Source of the DNA: Cocos nucifera
Lineage: Eukaryota > Streptophyta > Magnoliopsida > Arecales > Arecaceae
Length of the DNA: 64,000 nucleotides
Direction of reading: 5' to 3'
NCBI GenBank assembly: GCA_006176705.1
Contig: QRFJ01000368.1
Span: forward strand, 424,501 to 488,500
Part shown: positions 1-11,513 of the stretch, piece by piece
Numbering within the stretch: position 1 is the first letter of the stretch
Layout of the letters: each line of letters opens with the position of its first letter
Notes under the pieces: generated by a model
Told to the model about the DNA's origin: nothing
Databases searched by the model: none
Seen by the model: the letters and a program-made list of their open reading frames with translations, nothing else
Translations under genes and position numbers: made by a program

Positions 1-611
1 CTTTGATTCTTGACTTGATTGCTTTCTCACTTCAATTTACTCTTGCTCTCACTTACTTGAAGATGATTTATAGTGGAAGGACAAAGGTTAACTTTGAAAT
101 CAACTCTTTTTCTTCTCTTTTCAGCTCACTCCTTTGGCTTTCTTCAATAAATACTTAATGAAACTCTCAAAAAGCTTCTCTTTAATGCTCAAAATATTTT
201 CTTATATATCCTTAATATTTTTCATCATTTTTAATTCATTTTGAAGGTCTTCAGAAATGATCTAGCCATTAAAAATAAGAAAATAACTGCTGAAAAAAAG
301 TTGGGACTGAAAAAGTGTAGTTCTGAAAAAATTAGTCGTTACAGTAAACTTAATCGACTAAGTTTCTCTGAGTCAACTAAGTCTTAGTCTGCTCAATCTG
401 ACTTAGTCTACTAAATTGACAAAGCTTGAAAATCTATCTTTCTGCCCTGCTGTTGTTTTGATTGATAGTACTCAATTTAATTGATGAAAATCACATAGAG
501 TATTGTGAGCACATGGAATTTAAACTACACATTCTCAAAAATAATATTAGTAACATAACAAATTATACTCAAAACTCTTTGTCATCATCAAAATCAATTT
601 TTAGGTCAACA
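1..611 (-). repeat. 3' LTR of the copia element, truncated by the window start
   Basis: Position 1 aligns with about 4765 of the right LTR, and similarity runs to the shared terminal motif (GGTCAACA at 604-611 against GGTTAACA at 5633-5640, which reads TGTT... on the minus strand). Compared with the right copy it lacks about 250 bases near 445, corresponding to roughly 5222-5480. The segment 340-425 holds several copies of a short GTCRACTAAGT-like motif that recur in the other LTR. Confidence 0.8.
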
Positions 612-2800
612 ATTTTTTTCTTTTTGATGATGATAAAACTTTTTGAGTATATGCAAAATAATATCTAGTGAGTTTCTAAAGAATATATTTTAAAAAATAT
701 AAAATTATTAAATAATAAAAATATACTTCATTCTAGTTAAGCTCAAGCATATACTCAACGATAACTCTCTTTCTTTTTGACAGTATCAAAAAACTCATGA
801 AAAGGATAAAAGACTGATCATCAAAATCAATAAGACATGAAAATTTATCATCAAAGTTTTCTTTGAAAAGTTTATCTTTTAATTTAAAACATGTTTAAAG
901 TACTTTTAGTTTCAGAATTTAGCTTGAATTCAAATATTAAAGGATTTCTCCTTTTTTTTTAAATAAATATGATCTTTTTAATTAGATTTTTGAGTATATA
1001 CTTTTAAGCTTTAAGAAAAATCAAATTTATAAAAAGACTTGAATATAAAATCAAGCATAGTATATACTTTAATATTCAATCTTTTTTTTCTAAGAAAATT
1101 TTAATCAATTAAGTTCAAAAAAGATATGTATCAAAAATGTATCGGACAAAGTAAAATAAATAATATCAAAGCAAAAGATAGTCATATTTTTAAATTCATT
1201 ATTTTGAGTAAAAATTATTTCAATACAAATAATTCATAAGAATTTTGTAATGCACATCAAAAATTTAGTATCAAACTTGAATTTTTAAATAAGTTTCAAA
1301 ATTGAGTTTAAAAATTTATTTTTAAGAAGGAATATACTATAAATTTAATTTAACTCCAATCATTTGCCAAAAATGATCATGCAAATCAAGTTTAATAGGT
1401 TGGCACATGAAAAGTTTAGTATTATATTTATAAATAATTTTCAAAATTATAAGAAGGTATCAAAATCAATTTATTTAGAGTAAGAATATGTTTCTAAATT
1501 TAATTTCACTCCAAATAATTATCAAAAAATAATATAGCAATCAAATTATGCATATCAAATTGAATAAATATAAGAAAGCTTAATTTAAGAAGATCATAAA
1601 ATAATTGATTGATTAAGTTCACATTTAATTTTTTTTGACTTAAATTAATTAAAATTTTCAATCAAATCAAATTAGAAAATATCTCTTCCTCTATTTTTCA
1701 TATTTATAGCTAGATTAATTTATTTTTTAATTTTTTCCTCCTCTTTATTTCAAAAAGAGCATATTTTAAACTTACAATTATTCTTATTAATTAATTACAT
1801 ATTTATCTTTAATTAGTGCCAATTGAGTAACTAATTCATCTCAAATGAATTCTTCTCCTTATTTTTGCAAATAAAATCATTTTAAAATTCAAAAACATAA
1901 GCATCAATTAAGTAAACTAAGCATTAATTAATTTAAATATTAATCAAACAAAGTATTCACTCAAGAAGACACCAAATGTTCAAAAATTTATCTTGTATCA
2001 AAATTCAAAGGATGTTTACAAAAGAATATATACAATAAAAATAAACATTAAAAGGATTAAAAGAGTATGACATGAACATCTATCAAAAAGATTTTCTATT
2101 TAAATTTAGATATTTCTTATCATAAGAAATATCACTTAATTAAATTCTGAAAAATGTATGAGATTCTTTAAATTTATCTCAAATGGTATCACATCAAGAG
2201 TATATCAATGTGAAATAGATTTGAAACATCATATTTAATACTTTTGCTAAAAAATAATGCAATGCAAATTAATATTTCAAGCACTTGATTTGGTTAATTG
2301 AATATCTTATCTTCAAGTACTTATTCCAAGTAAAATTTTAGGATAATTTTGATAATTTAACATCTTATGGGAGGAATGCCAGAAATTAGTTTCTCTTGTA
2401 GATTTAGTAATTAAAACATTCATGCCCAATTAAGCATCTTTTAATTAAAATTTATTAATTATAAAATTGATAAAGAAAGATTTAAAATATCATGTTGAAT
2501 TTTAAAATAAAATAATTTCATTCATAGCATAATATATAGAGAAAAGCATATTGGTCATTAAAATTAAGACATTCAAATCATGGTATAAATTCATTGCAAG
2601 AAGCAAAATCAATCATACTTATCAAAACATAAAAAAAAATTTCATATGCATACACATTAACAAATCATTAAAGTCATACATTCAATGAAACAATTATCGA
2701 TGGTATGATATAAGAAAGATCTAAAGTTTACCAATCATCACTTATCCTAGTTCATTTTTAAGGCATCCATTCAAAGAATTTTTCTCCTTTTATCTTATTG
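612..2800. other. AT-rich copia interior without coding sequence
   Basis: About 2.2 kb of very AT-rich DNA, rich in AAATT and ATCAAA words, occupies the place where integrase, RT and RNase H should lie on the minus strand. I find no conserved retroelement motif in any frame. A pyrimidine run at 612-625 (purine on the minus strand) abuts the left LTR and is a plausible polypurine tract. This is either replacement filler of a non-autonomous family or pol sequence decayed beyond recognition. Confidence 0.6.
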
Positions 2801-2849
2801 AATTGTTGGTATACCTGCAAAATTAGTTTATAATTTTTGGTACCCAAGC

Positions 2850-4030
2850 TTTCTTGAATCCATTGGAGTTAGTGCTCAAGATTCTTTTTGGAACTCAAAT
2901 TTGCCTAACTAAGGTATGACCAATTCGTTTAGCATCACATTCAGAAATTTTATGATCAATTTTGTTGCATTTAAAGCAAACTATATAATGATTTTCAGAA
3001 TAAACTTTGCTAAATATATTATTTATAAATTTTTATTTTTTTAATAAATTATAGCCAATTTCAGCTTTATCAAAAATAGCTTTTTGATTGATTAAACTAG
3101 ATTGAAGCTTTTGAGAGCTAACTATAAACTTGTTAAGCATAAACTTCAATCTTTCAATCTCTTTTCTTAGTTTTGAGTTTTCTTACATAAGAGATTTTTA
3201 AGAATTTGAATGACTTTCTTTTTTTTAGCAAATAAATTTTTTTCTTCATGAAATCCACTTTTTTAATTAAGAGTTTATTCTTTTTTTAACTAAATTTTTT
3301 TTGAATTTGAGAAGTTCTTTCTTTTCTTTAGCTAAAGCATTCTTTTCTCTTAAGATATCTTCTTTGTCATTCAATAATTTACTCTTTTCATCATCCAAAA
3401 GAAGGTTAGATATTTTAAGCTCTTTATTTCTTAGCCTTAGTTTTTTGTATTCATCCATTAAATCATTAAAGGTTTCAAATAATTCATCAAATATAAATTG
3501 AAAAGAATTTTTTGAATTTACCTCATCATCATTGGTCATAAGGCAAAGATTTATAGCACTTTCTTCTTCTTTTTCATTTCTCATTTCTTTGCTTTGCCCC
3601 CTTAATTAATGCTTTTTTTTTCTTTTATTTCCTCTTCTTCTTTTTCTTCTTTTCATCCTTATTAGGCATGAGGCATAATTTGGGGTGAGCTTCATTCTCT
3701 TCATGGGAGCTAGGTTCTTCTTCTTGATTTGCTCTTCCATAAATCATTTTCAATTTCTTCCATATTTGATTTACAGAAGTACATAAAGAAATTTTATTAA
3801 ACTCATTAATATCTAAGGAGCAATAAAGTATATTCATGGCCTTAGCATTAAGTTAGATCATTTTCTTATCAATAATCAATATGTTATGAGTGTGTGAGCT
3901 ATGAACAATAATTTTTCATAAATTATAATCATGTAACTGTATGAAAATTTTCATTCTAATTCTTCAATGTATGTAATTTGATCCATTTAATAGTGAGGGT
4001 CTATCTATAGAATAACCTTTATTAAATAAA
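2850..4030 (-). pseudogene. copia gag (UBN2-type capsid plus zinc knuckle), decayed
   Basis: Read on the minus strand, the region begins with a GYSIDRPSLLNGSNY-like stretch near 4010. It continues through MNILYCSLDINEFNKIS and QIWKKLKMIYG (about 3837-3740), the typical UBN2-type gag core of copia elements. A lysine- and glutamate-rich, probably coiled-coil segment follows at 3584-3267 (NKELKISNLLLDDEKSKLLN). Next comes an intact CCHC zinc knuckle, C-x2-C-x4-H-x4-C, at 2978-2937, and a KKAWVPK motif near 2860 that in relatives lies just before the protease. Gag would form the particle and the knuckle would bind element RNA. Several stops and shifts break the frame, so no full protein can be made. 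The protease motif and everything after it are absent. Confidence 0.8.
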
Positions 4031-4092
4031 AACTTCATTTGGGTTGCCAATAATCTTTTACCTTTTAACCGCTAGGTAACAAATAAATATTA

Positions 4093-4112
4093 GAGCACCT
4101 ATTCTGGTACCA
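4093..4112 (-). other. primer binding site, tRNA-iMet type
   Basis: On the minus strand the bases next to the right LTR read TGGTACCAGAATAGGTGCTC, similar to the usual TGGTATCAGAGC start of plant initiator-methionine primer sites. Confidence 0.65.
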
Positions 4113-5640
4113 CTTATTACCCAAGGATGGCCATCCAAGAGAGGGGATGAATTAAATATTTAAAAATTTAAACTATGAATATGCTGAATTTTAATACTAT
4201 GTGCTTGGTAAAATAAAGTAAAATATAAGTATAGATGAAGAACAATAGAAATCAAACTATACAGACACAAACACCAAGCTTTTATAGTAGTTCGGCACTA
4301 AACTCGGCACCTACGTCCACTTCTCAAATAACCTACTTGAGAATTCAACTATAATCACTCAATTGATTATAATTCGATTATTTTTCTTGGATTCACAATC
4401 GAATCTGGTTGGTTTTGATCTAGGCTCACCAATTACAATCTTTATAATGATTATTTTTAGGGCTCACAATCAATCCTATTAGTTTTCTCTAAATCACCAA
4501 CTAAAACTATACAAGATTATTTTTCTCCAGACTAACAATCAATCTCGATTAGTTTTAACCTTGGTTCATCAATCAAACCACTAAAACATTCAACTCTAAG
4601 CTTAGACCAACCCAAGTTTCTCACCCCAAGAAATTTAAAATAAAATCTAAAAATACAAAGATTAATTTTAGAAAAATAAAAACTCTTTGAAGAATTGGAA
4701 GAAGTTTGAATAATGATAGTTGAATACTTAACTTCTTCTTGAATGCTTGAGTGATGATGAGGCTTCTTAATTCTTGACTTGATTGCTTTTTCACTTTAAT
4801 TCACTCTTGCTCTCACTTGCTTGAGGATGATTTATAGTGGAAGGACAAAGGTTAACTTTGAAATTAACTCCTTCTCTTTTCTTTTCAACTCACTCCTTTG
4901 GCTTTCTTCAATGAATACTCAATGAAACTCTCAAAAAACTTCTCTTTAATGCTCAAAATATTTTTTTATATATTCATAAGATTTTTTATTATTTTAATTT
5001 ATTTTGAAGGTCTTCATAAGTGATCTAGCTGTTAGAAATAAGAAAATAGCCATTAAAAAAAAATTGAGACTAAAAAAAATGTAGTTTTGAAAAAACTAGC
5101 CGTTATAGTGAACTTAGTCGACTAAGTTTCTTTGAGTCAACTAAGTCTTAGTCTGCTCAATCTGACTTAATCTACTAAGTAGATAAAGCTTGAAAATCTA
5201 CCTTTCTATCCTACTGCTATTCTCTGAGATTGAGTCGACTAACTTTTTGACTTAATCAACTAGGTCTCCTAGGTTCTGTGCTTTCTATCTTCTTTATTCT
5301 CTGAGATTGAGTAAACTAACTCCTGATTTAGTCAACTAAGTTTCATGCCAAGCATGCTATGAGATTTTTAGCAGCTTTTCTTCTCTGAATTTATTTGTAG
5401 GTTAGACTTGCTTTCTAAACTTGATTTAACTTTCATTAACCATCCATTTTAAGATGTGTCAAGTCTAGTTTTTCTTCAATGATCTCTTGATTGATGGTAC
5501 TTAATTTAATTAATGAAAATCATATAGAGCATTATGAGCACTTGAAATTTAAACTATATATCCGTAAAAATAATATTAGTAATATAATAAATTATACTCA
5601 AAACTCTTTGTCATCATCAAAATCAATCTTTAGGTTAACA
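4113..5640 (-). repeat. 5' LTR of the copia element
   Basis: Its right 875 bases match 1-611 as a direct repeat. It ends at TTAACA (5635-5640). The inner edge next to the primer site lacks a clear terminal CA dinucleotide. Positions 5222-5355 hold two copies of a roughly 77 bp unit starting TTCTCTGAGATTGAGT, the part that is missing from the left LTR. Confidence 0.75.
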
Positions 5641-6210
5641 CTTGGTGTATTGATAGATATCATAGAATTGAAGTATGGATCCAAATATTTGGTATTTTTG
5701 TTTTAGTATGAATGGTGGGATATTAATAATAAGAAGATCGGTATTCATATCAATCCATACTTTATCAGTATAAATTTTGCACGAATATGATACGAAAATG
5801 AGCCGTATATATTAGCAACTCAAGTGAAACAAGTAATATATTTAAAGAATCCAAAATATCAAGGTGATTAGCATGTCGTCTAAAGAATAATACCTAGAGA
5901 CATATATGACATACCAACCCGACTAGAGATGGATGATAATTCAAATCTACATGATGAGGAAGCTTTTCAAGAGGAAGAACCAATATTGATCGAGCACCTT
6001 ATTGACGAAGAACTTATGCCAGCTCCTTTGAATAAGGCTGATCTGCCATCCAATAAAGTTGAAGCTAATTTTGTATTTAATCTTGATGATTTAGAGGATG
6101 ACGATCGATTCATAAATGATGATAAGATAGAAGATGATACATTAATTGATTATTGTGATTTGGAGAAGAATCTAGAAATCGAGGAGGATACGAATATTGA
6201 TAAGTAGATC
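5641..6210 (+). pseudogene. TNP2-type CACTA transposase, C-terminal DUF4216-like part
   Basis: Translation across a few stops gives IDIIELKYGSKYLVFLF, EWWDINNKK, INPYFISINFAR, NEPYILATQVKQVIYLKNP and IPRDIYDIPT. These are the ordered blocks of the DUF4216 region found near the C-terminus of plant CACTA TNP2 transposases. An open 92-residue segment (5929-6207) follows with a strongly acidic tail rich in DDLEDDD and ending in a TAG. TNP2 normally binds and cuts the element ends. The catalytic part lies to the left and is separated by the copia insertion, and at least three in-frame stops (near 5706, 5790 and 5872) show that the gene is dead. Confidence 0.8.
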
Positions 6211-6357
6211 TGTATCCTTCGTTGAATCTTCTCTTATAATACTGGTATGCAATATAGTTCTATTCATTAGTATTTATGTATTTTTTGCTATTATTGTTCA
6301 TTATTATATTCATTTATATGTCAAGTTAATTACATGCATAGTTTAAGCATTGCAAGT
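6208..6357. other. intergenic spacer between the two CACTA genes
   Basis: This short AT-rich spacer separates the TNP2 tail from the start codon of the second gene. No element signal beyond AT-rich DNA is visible. Confidence 0.4.
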
Positions 6358-7971
6358 ATGGCACCGAGAGTGAGACGATGATGTTCGAGTTCCTAGCCTA
6401 CCTCTGAGCCTTCCCCCATTTTTTTTGCTACACCATCAGAGTCACCAGAGGGCCCTATAGAGGCGAGTTCGAGTGAGCCAGCCCTGATTGATATTTTTAT
6501 ATTTTTTATATAATAAAATTTAATTTTAATCTACCTAGCTATTAGGTTTATAGATGGCTATCATACTAATATTTTATTCATTATTTTTTTAGATCATTCT
6601 TTGTCAATGGTGAGGCGAGGGCGAGGTCCGTCGAAGAACCTCATCCTTAAGCATTGGAGATGTGAGCACGAGAGATAGCGTCTTCGCATCGAGATTCTGT
6701 CAGACTATATCAGGCCTATTAGGGGATGGTGCGAGCCATGGCAGACTGAGTTGGGCATCATTTGCCGCAGCTATGCCCCGATGACGCTCTTCGATTGGCG
6801 ATAGGTTACACGATCTTAAAGAAAGATCTTCTATAGCCACTTACAGGTATAATAATATTTATTTAAATATTTAATTAATACTATATTCTTATAATATTTA
6901 TAATTAGTAGGCTATATTTGAGATTATTGATTTTGAGCATAATTACGTACAGTGAGCTGTAGATGATCATTTATACTCATATTTTAAGAAGTATCGATAT
7001 CGCATTCATCACTACTGGTATGCTGTAGTGCATGACCAGGGGTGGAGGCAGCATGGAAGCAGCCATATGACAACATCAATATCGAGGATTAGGCTATCAT
7101 ATGTCGTATGTACGAGGATCCGACATATCAGATAACTTTTTTATTTAAAATTTAATAATTAAATCATTTATTTTTAAATTTAGTTACTTACTAACTAATT
7201 TGACTGTTGATTGTGCAGGATCGATGTGCCAAAAATACTGCAAATCGAACGAGACAGACAGTCTCACATTGTGTAGGTTCGAGACCATTCACTCACCATA
7301 TGGAGTAGATGGTAAGTAATTTTTATTTATCATATTTTAACTCTTTAACTATTTAAAAAATATATATTAATTATTTTTAAATTATAGAGAATAGAGAGTA
7401 GCGAGCTTCCTAGTAGGATCGAGATCTACCAGCAGATCCATCAAAGATGATCAAGGAACTGGATGGCCGAAAGCCAGGAGCTTTACGTAAATTTTTTCAA
7501 CTATTTTTTATTAGTATTTTGATTTTCAGTACAAACTTAGAATAGCTATAACTTTAATTTTAAGGAACATATGATAGACATTAGATCCCACCCAATCCTA
7601 GAGGGCTCGACCGCATCCACAGATGAAGAGATATATGATCAGATGCTTGGTACGAGATTCTGTTATGTTAGGAGACTTGGGCATGAGATCAGAGCTCCTA
7701 TATCTTCATGCTCATTCAGGGCTAGCATCCATGCCGCCTGCAATATCCGACTGATGGAGATATAAAAATAGACTGCTGAGGATCGACAATGGACTGCTGA
7801 ATTGATGTATGAGTCGATGAGTACCAGTTGTTCTAGTCATAAATGATGGAGCGGATGGCATAGATGGAACAGATGATGCAGTTGATGAGGCAACAACAAG
7901 CCGATCCGAGCTTCTCTGAGCACTCCCCTCCTTTAGCCCATTCTCCTTCTCTAGATATTGTTAATGCTTGA
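6358..7971 (+). pseudogene. CACTA second gene, Transposase_24-type (TNPA-like), multi-exon
   Basis: A start at 6358 gives MAPRVRR, like the MAPK start of the similar gene at 51670. Likely exons separated by AT-rich introns give GRGPSKNLILKHWR (6620s), a WCEPW and LGIICRSYAPM-like block, KKYRYRIHHYW (6990s), a DRCAKNTANRTRQTVSH block (7220s) and DEEIYDQMLGTRFCYVRRLGHE (7625-7690). The end is glutamine- and methionine-rich, with a stop at 7969-7971. The order matches the plant Transposase_24 family, the DNA-binding second protein of CACTA elements, thought to recognise subterminal repeats. The typical RNRANR..HTxGS block survives in mutated form. Exon borders are inferred from AT-rich breaks and AG/GT sites. 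Stops (for example near 6379 and 7765) suggest it is no longer functional. Confidence 0.72.
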
Positions 7972-8224
7972 TGGCCGAGGTCTGTTTTCTCTTATTTTTA
8001 CCATTATTTTGGATCTTTTGTATTTATTTATCAAAAAATATTTTCTATAATGAAATATCATTTTATATAATGAAATGATGAAATTTATTGTATGAAATTT
8101 ATTATGGATGAAATGATGAAATTTATTTATAATTTTTTTATTTTAATTTTATAAATTATAAATATAAATATTAAAAATATAAAATATATTTATTTATAAT
8201 TATTTTAAAAAAATAATTTATGAT

Positions 8225-8735
8225 GTAATTATTTATGATGAAAAGTTTTCATCATAAATAACTTTATTATTTACAATAAAAATTTTTCATCAAAAATAAA
8301 TTTATTTGTGATGAATTTTTCCATCGCAAATAAGTTTTTATTTGTGATGAAAAGTTTCCATCGTAAATAATAGCTTATTTGCGATGAAAAAATCATCACA
8401 AATAAATTTATTTCCAATAAAAAATTTTCATCATAAATAATTTTTTATTTATGATAAAAATTATTCATTAGAAAAAATATTTATTTATGATAAAAAATTT
8501 TGCTTTTTGTTGCAAAAGTTTCTGTCGCAAATCATTTAATGAATAAAAAAAAATTTCCAATGAAAATAATTCATCGTAAAAAAATTTTATTAGTGATGAA
8601 AATTTGCTTTTCGTCGCTAATTATTATCTATAACCCCATTTTTTATGATGAAAAATTAGCAACGAAAATTTCATCGCTAATAATTATTAACAATGGAAAT
8701 TGATTATTTATGGCAAAAATATTATATCACAAAAA
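8225..8735. repeat. subterminal repeats of CACTA A
   Basis: More than ten degenerate copies, in both orientations, of a motif like TTATTTGTGATGAAAA/TTTTCATCGCAAATAA. Such arrays are the binding sites for the second CACTA protein in known elements. Confidence 0.8.
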
Positions 8736-8753
8736 ATAGGTTTTGTTGTAGTG
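8736..8753 (+). repeat. terminal inverted repeat end of CACTA A
   Basis: The sequence ends GGTTTTGTTGTAGTG, the reverse complement of the canonical CACTACAACAAAACC terminus. The flanking 3 bases are ATA. The matching left end is outside the window. Confidence 0.85.
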
Positions 8754-8756
8754 ATA

Positions 8757-9245
8757 GCAATGACCATGACTAGTGGGGGCAGTGCACGGCCATGTCCGAT
8801 GATGATGGCTAACTCGATAGAAAAATAGGAGAAAAGAAAAGGTAGAAAGCCCTATTCATCATAAAATCCAGTTGCCAACAGCTTAAATTAGACCATCAAT
8901 GGTGATCCTAGGGTTAGAAAAGAAAAGAAAACGAGTTAGAGATCAATACCGTAACTATGGTGATACATCGGTGGTTGCTTGCTGGAAATTCTCAATGGAA
9001 AATCCATTAAAGCCCATAGATTTTTTTGGTGGTTTGATTGGCGATGAGGAGAGATGCCTAGAGGAAAGAGAGACATCATTTTATAGCCAGGATCCAGAGC
9101 CCCAATGAGCCCTAGAATCCCTCTCCTTGCCGTATTTGGGGAGGAATTGTAGACTCCCATCAAGACTCCTCCAATCTCATGTGCCATTCGCATGATGGCC
9201 AATCCAAATATCTGGTCCAAGCCCAATCTTAAATGAGCTCTCATA
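8757..9245 (-). repeat. 3' LTR remnant of the giant-LTR gypsy element
   Basis: It matches 12150-12639 as a direct repeat: shared runs include GGTTAGAAAAGAAAAGAAAA, the CATCATTTTATAGCCAGGAT block and the CCAAGCCCAATCTTAA end. It is cut on its left by the CACTA A terminus. A purine-rich GGTAGGAGAA lies just outside it on the minus strand, a likely polypurine tract. Confidence 0.8.
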
Positions 9246-9591
9246 TTCTCCTACCATCAAAATGATTTCATTCTCGAAATTAACATTCTTTGAAGCATAA
9301 ACTTTAAGGGTACATATCCTTATATTATACTTGATTTAAACTACCATACTTTCATTGTGCACTTTGATCTAAACTTATCAAATTTCTTAAGATTTGTTAA
9401 ATAATTTCTAGACCAATAAGATCCTAAATTGTCAAACCCCCAAATTATAACTTGAGATATAGATTATCCATCGAAAACCAAACCCTATTACCATATTTGC
9501 CACAACCACTAGTGATCATGATAATCCTAAATTTTGATTTCATGTATGCCATAGTCCCTAGTGACCTTAAACCTAAGTTTTGATATTACTT
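9246..9591 (-). other. residual interior of the giant-LTR element with primer binding site
   Basis: The minus strand at 9588-9572 reads TAATATCAAAACTTAGG, a mutated tRNA-iMet primer site (usual TGGTATCAGAGCTTAGG). Two short similar units follow (9480-9560), each with a CACTAGTGRYY word. The far end is the extreme 3' end of pol. About 9.3 kb of interior expected for an autonomous relative is absent. Confidence 0.65.
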
Positions 9592-10110
9592 CTATCACTC
9601 CGAACCCATCATCTTACTCGGTCATAACAGAGCATCATCCTAGGGATCAAGCAAGGCCTATAAAATCTTCAATAAAAGTAGAATTAATTAAGATATTAAA
9701 GGACCAAATATGCCAACTAAATAGATTCATCATAGTCTAATAAACTTATTCAATTACAATGATTCAAATGTCAATCGATATAAAAAATTGAACTAACTAA
9801 TAAACTAATAACTTTGGTACCTAAACTTCATGCTCAACTCAACCAATGCTATGCATCCTATGACTTTAAAAGGAAAGAAAAATTGAGGTTGTGACCGTTA
9901 TAGCCCGATAAGATTTTCATCATACACACTGATCTAATAATACAATTCAAAAATACTGAGTAGTATGAAAGAGAAATCATAAGCCACAAAATCTCATATC
10001 AAGCATGCAATATAACTCAACAGTTATATATATATATATATATTACAAGTCACGTATTATTGTAAATCCATCATAATTACTAACTATAGGTTCATATGAC
10101 TTATAATTCA

Positions 10111-10770
10111 CATTTTATTAGCATGTTCTAAATCAATAATTGCCATGATTAGTAAACCATAAATCATGCTTCAGCTCATAGTAGCAATCCATAATATCTA
10201 TGCTTCAGCCTGCGATAATAAACCAAGGTGTTATGATTCGACCCATGACTGACAATCAAAGGTATTATGATTCAATCAATAATCGATAATCTACATCATG
10301 GCTAGTCTAAATCTTCTCACGCAATTAATAAATCATTCAATAATTGGTAATACATTTTCTGTCCAATTTAAAATGTCAGAAATCATATTCCTAACAATAA
10401 AAATAGTCAACATGTAACATGCACACACACACACACATATATATACACACACATTTTATCAGCATGTTCTAAATCAATAATTGCCATGATTGGCAAACCA
10501 TAAATCGTGCTTCAGCTTGTAGTAGCAATCTATAATATCTATGCTTTAGCCTGTGATAGCAAATCAGATTGTCATGATTTGATCCATGACTGAGAATCTA
10601 AGATATCATGATTCAACTCATAATTAGTAATCTACATCATGGCTAGTTAAAATCCTCTCACACAATTAGTAAACCATTCAATAATTAGTATTACGTTTCT
10701 TGTCCAATTAAAACATCAGATATCATATTCCTAACAATAAAAATAATCAACATGTAATTTATATATATAT
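10111..10770. repeat. two-copy tandem duplication, 341 bp unit
   Basis: Copy one starts with CATTTTATTAGCATGTTCTA at 10111 and copy two with CATTTTATCAGCATGTTCTA at 10452. Similarity holds through the CAACATGTAA end of both units. A CA/TA microsatellite (10421-10450) lies at the junction. Confidence 0.88.
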
Positions 10771-10776
10771 ATATAT

Positions 10777-11513
10777 AGAAGTAGACTGGGTTCCGTTCGA
10801 TCGGAGCCCAGCCTACATCCAATCGAATCTCTGACATCAATGCACATCTTCGAACGTGCTTGAAAAAAACGTGCCGACTGGAAAAAAAAAAATAGGCACC
10901 TGCACTTAGAAAAAAATTCAAAAAAAAATAGGCTTGCTGCCTAAAAAAATTAGAAATTTTTTTTATTTTTATTTTTTTTTATTTTTTTATTTTTTATTTT
11001 ATTTTTTTTTAGGTGCCTTTTTTTTATATTTTGTTTAGCCTAAAAGGTGCCTTCATGCGCCCTAAAGGTGCTTTCCATGTTGAAAAAAATTGAAGGACTA
11101 AAAAAAAAAAATTAAAAATTTTTTCAAGCACCTTCAGGCCCAAAAAATTAAAAAAAATCTTAAAAAAAAAAAGAAAGAAGGCAAGCCTTCTTTTTTTAAG
11201 AAAGAAAGAAGAAAGAAGGCGCTTTCTTTCAAAAAGAAGGTGCCTTCTTTTTTTATTTTTAAATTAAAAAAGAAAGAAAGTGCTTTTTTTTTAGATTTTT
11301 TTTCTAAATTTTTTTAGACCTTTTTCTAAATTTTTTTAGTTTTTTTTTCAGGTTCAAATTTTTTTTTAAATTTTTTTCATCTATTTTTTCATGCGGGCTT
11401 TTTTTTTCAGCCGACGCACCTTTTTAGGCATGCGCTCGAAGATACGCGCTAATCAAACGGTCGAAGATCCGATCGAATATAAGCTGGGCTTTGATCGATC
11501 GAAGTCTAATCTA
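10777..11513. mobile_element. foldback/MITE-like element with arms of about 115 bp
   Basis: The left arm (10777-10892) and the reverse complement of the right arm (11401-11513) align throughout: both carry GAGCCCAGC/AAGCCCAGC, ATCTTCGAACG/ATCTTCGAGCG and GTGCCGACTGGAAAA/GTGCGTCGGCTGAAAA. The 500 bp centre is made of A and T homopolymers with repeated GGTGCCTT words and encodes nothing. The element sits inside a (TA)n tract on both sides, so its exact target duplication is masked. The superfamily is not clear; long arms and no gene fit a foldback or non-autonomous Mutator-like element. Confidence 0.75.

Larger units (their letters stand above)
1..5640 (-). mobile_element. Ty1/copia-type LTR retrotransposon, minus strand, pol-less
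   Basis: Two direct repeats (1-611 and about 4113-5640) enclose a 3.5 kb interior. On the minus strand the order is LTR (right), tRNA-iMet-like primer site (4093-4112), decayed copia gag, a long AT-rich stretch without coding sequence, a purine tract next to 611, and the second LTR, which is cut by the window start. No integrase, RT or RNase H remnant is visible, so the element could only have moved with enzymes from a relative. It interrupts a CACTA transposase: coding sequence for its DUF4216-like region begins directly at 5641. The outer target duplication cannot be tested because the left end is missing. Confidence 0.8.
5641..8753 (+). mobile_element. CACTA (En/Spm) transposon A, right part
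   Basis: This is the 3' portion of a CACTA element: the tail of a TNP2-type gene, a Transposase_24-type gene with likely introns, a block of subterminal repeats, and a terminus ending in TTGTTGTAGTG (the reverse complement of the family's CACTACAA end) at 8753. The left part is hidden beyond the copia insertion and the window edge. The element itself interrupts the LTR of the gypsy element to its right. Confidence 0.82.

Noticed and set aside
10691..10921. 76-codon minus-strand frame across the foldback border
   Set aside because: It spans two unrelated repeats and a TA run (the YIYIYI stretch); a chance frame.
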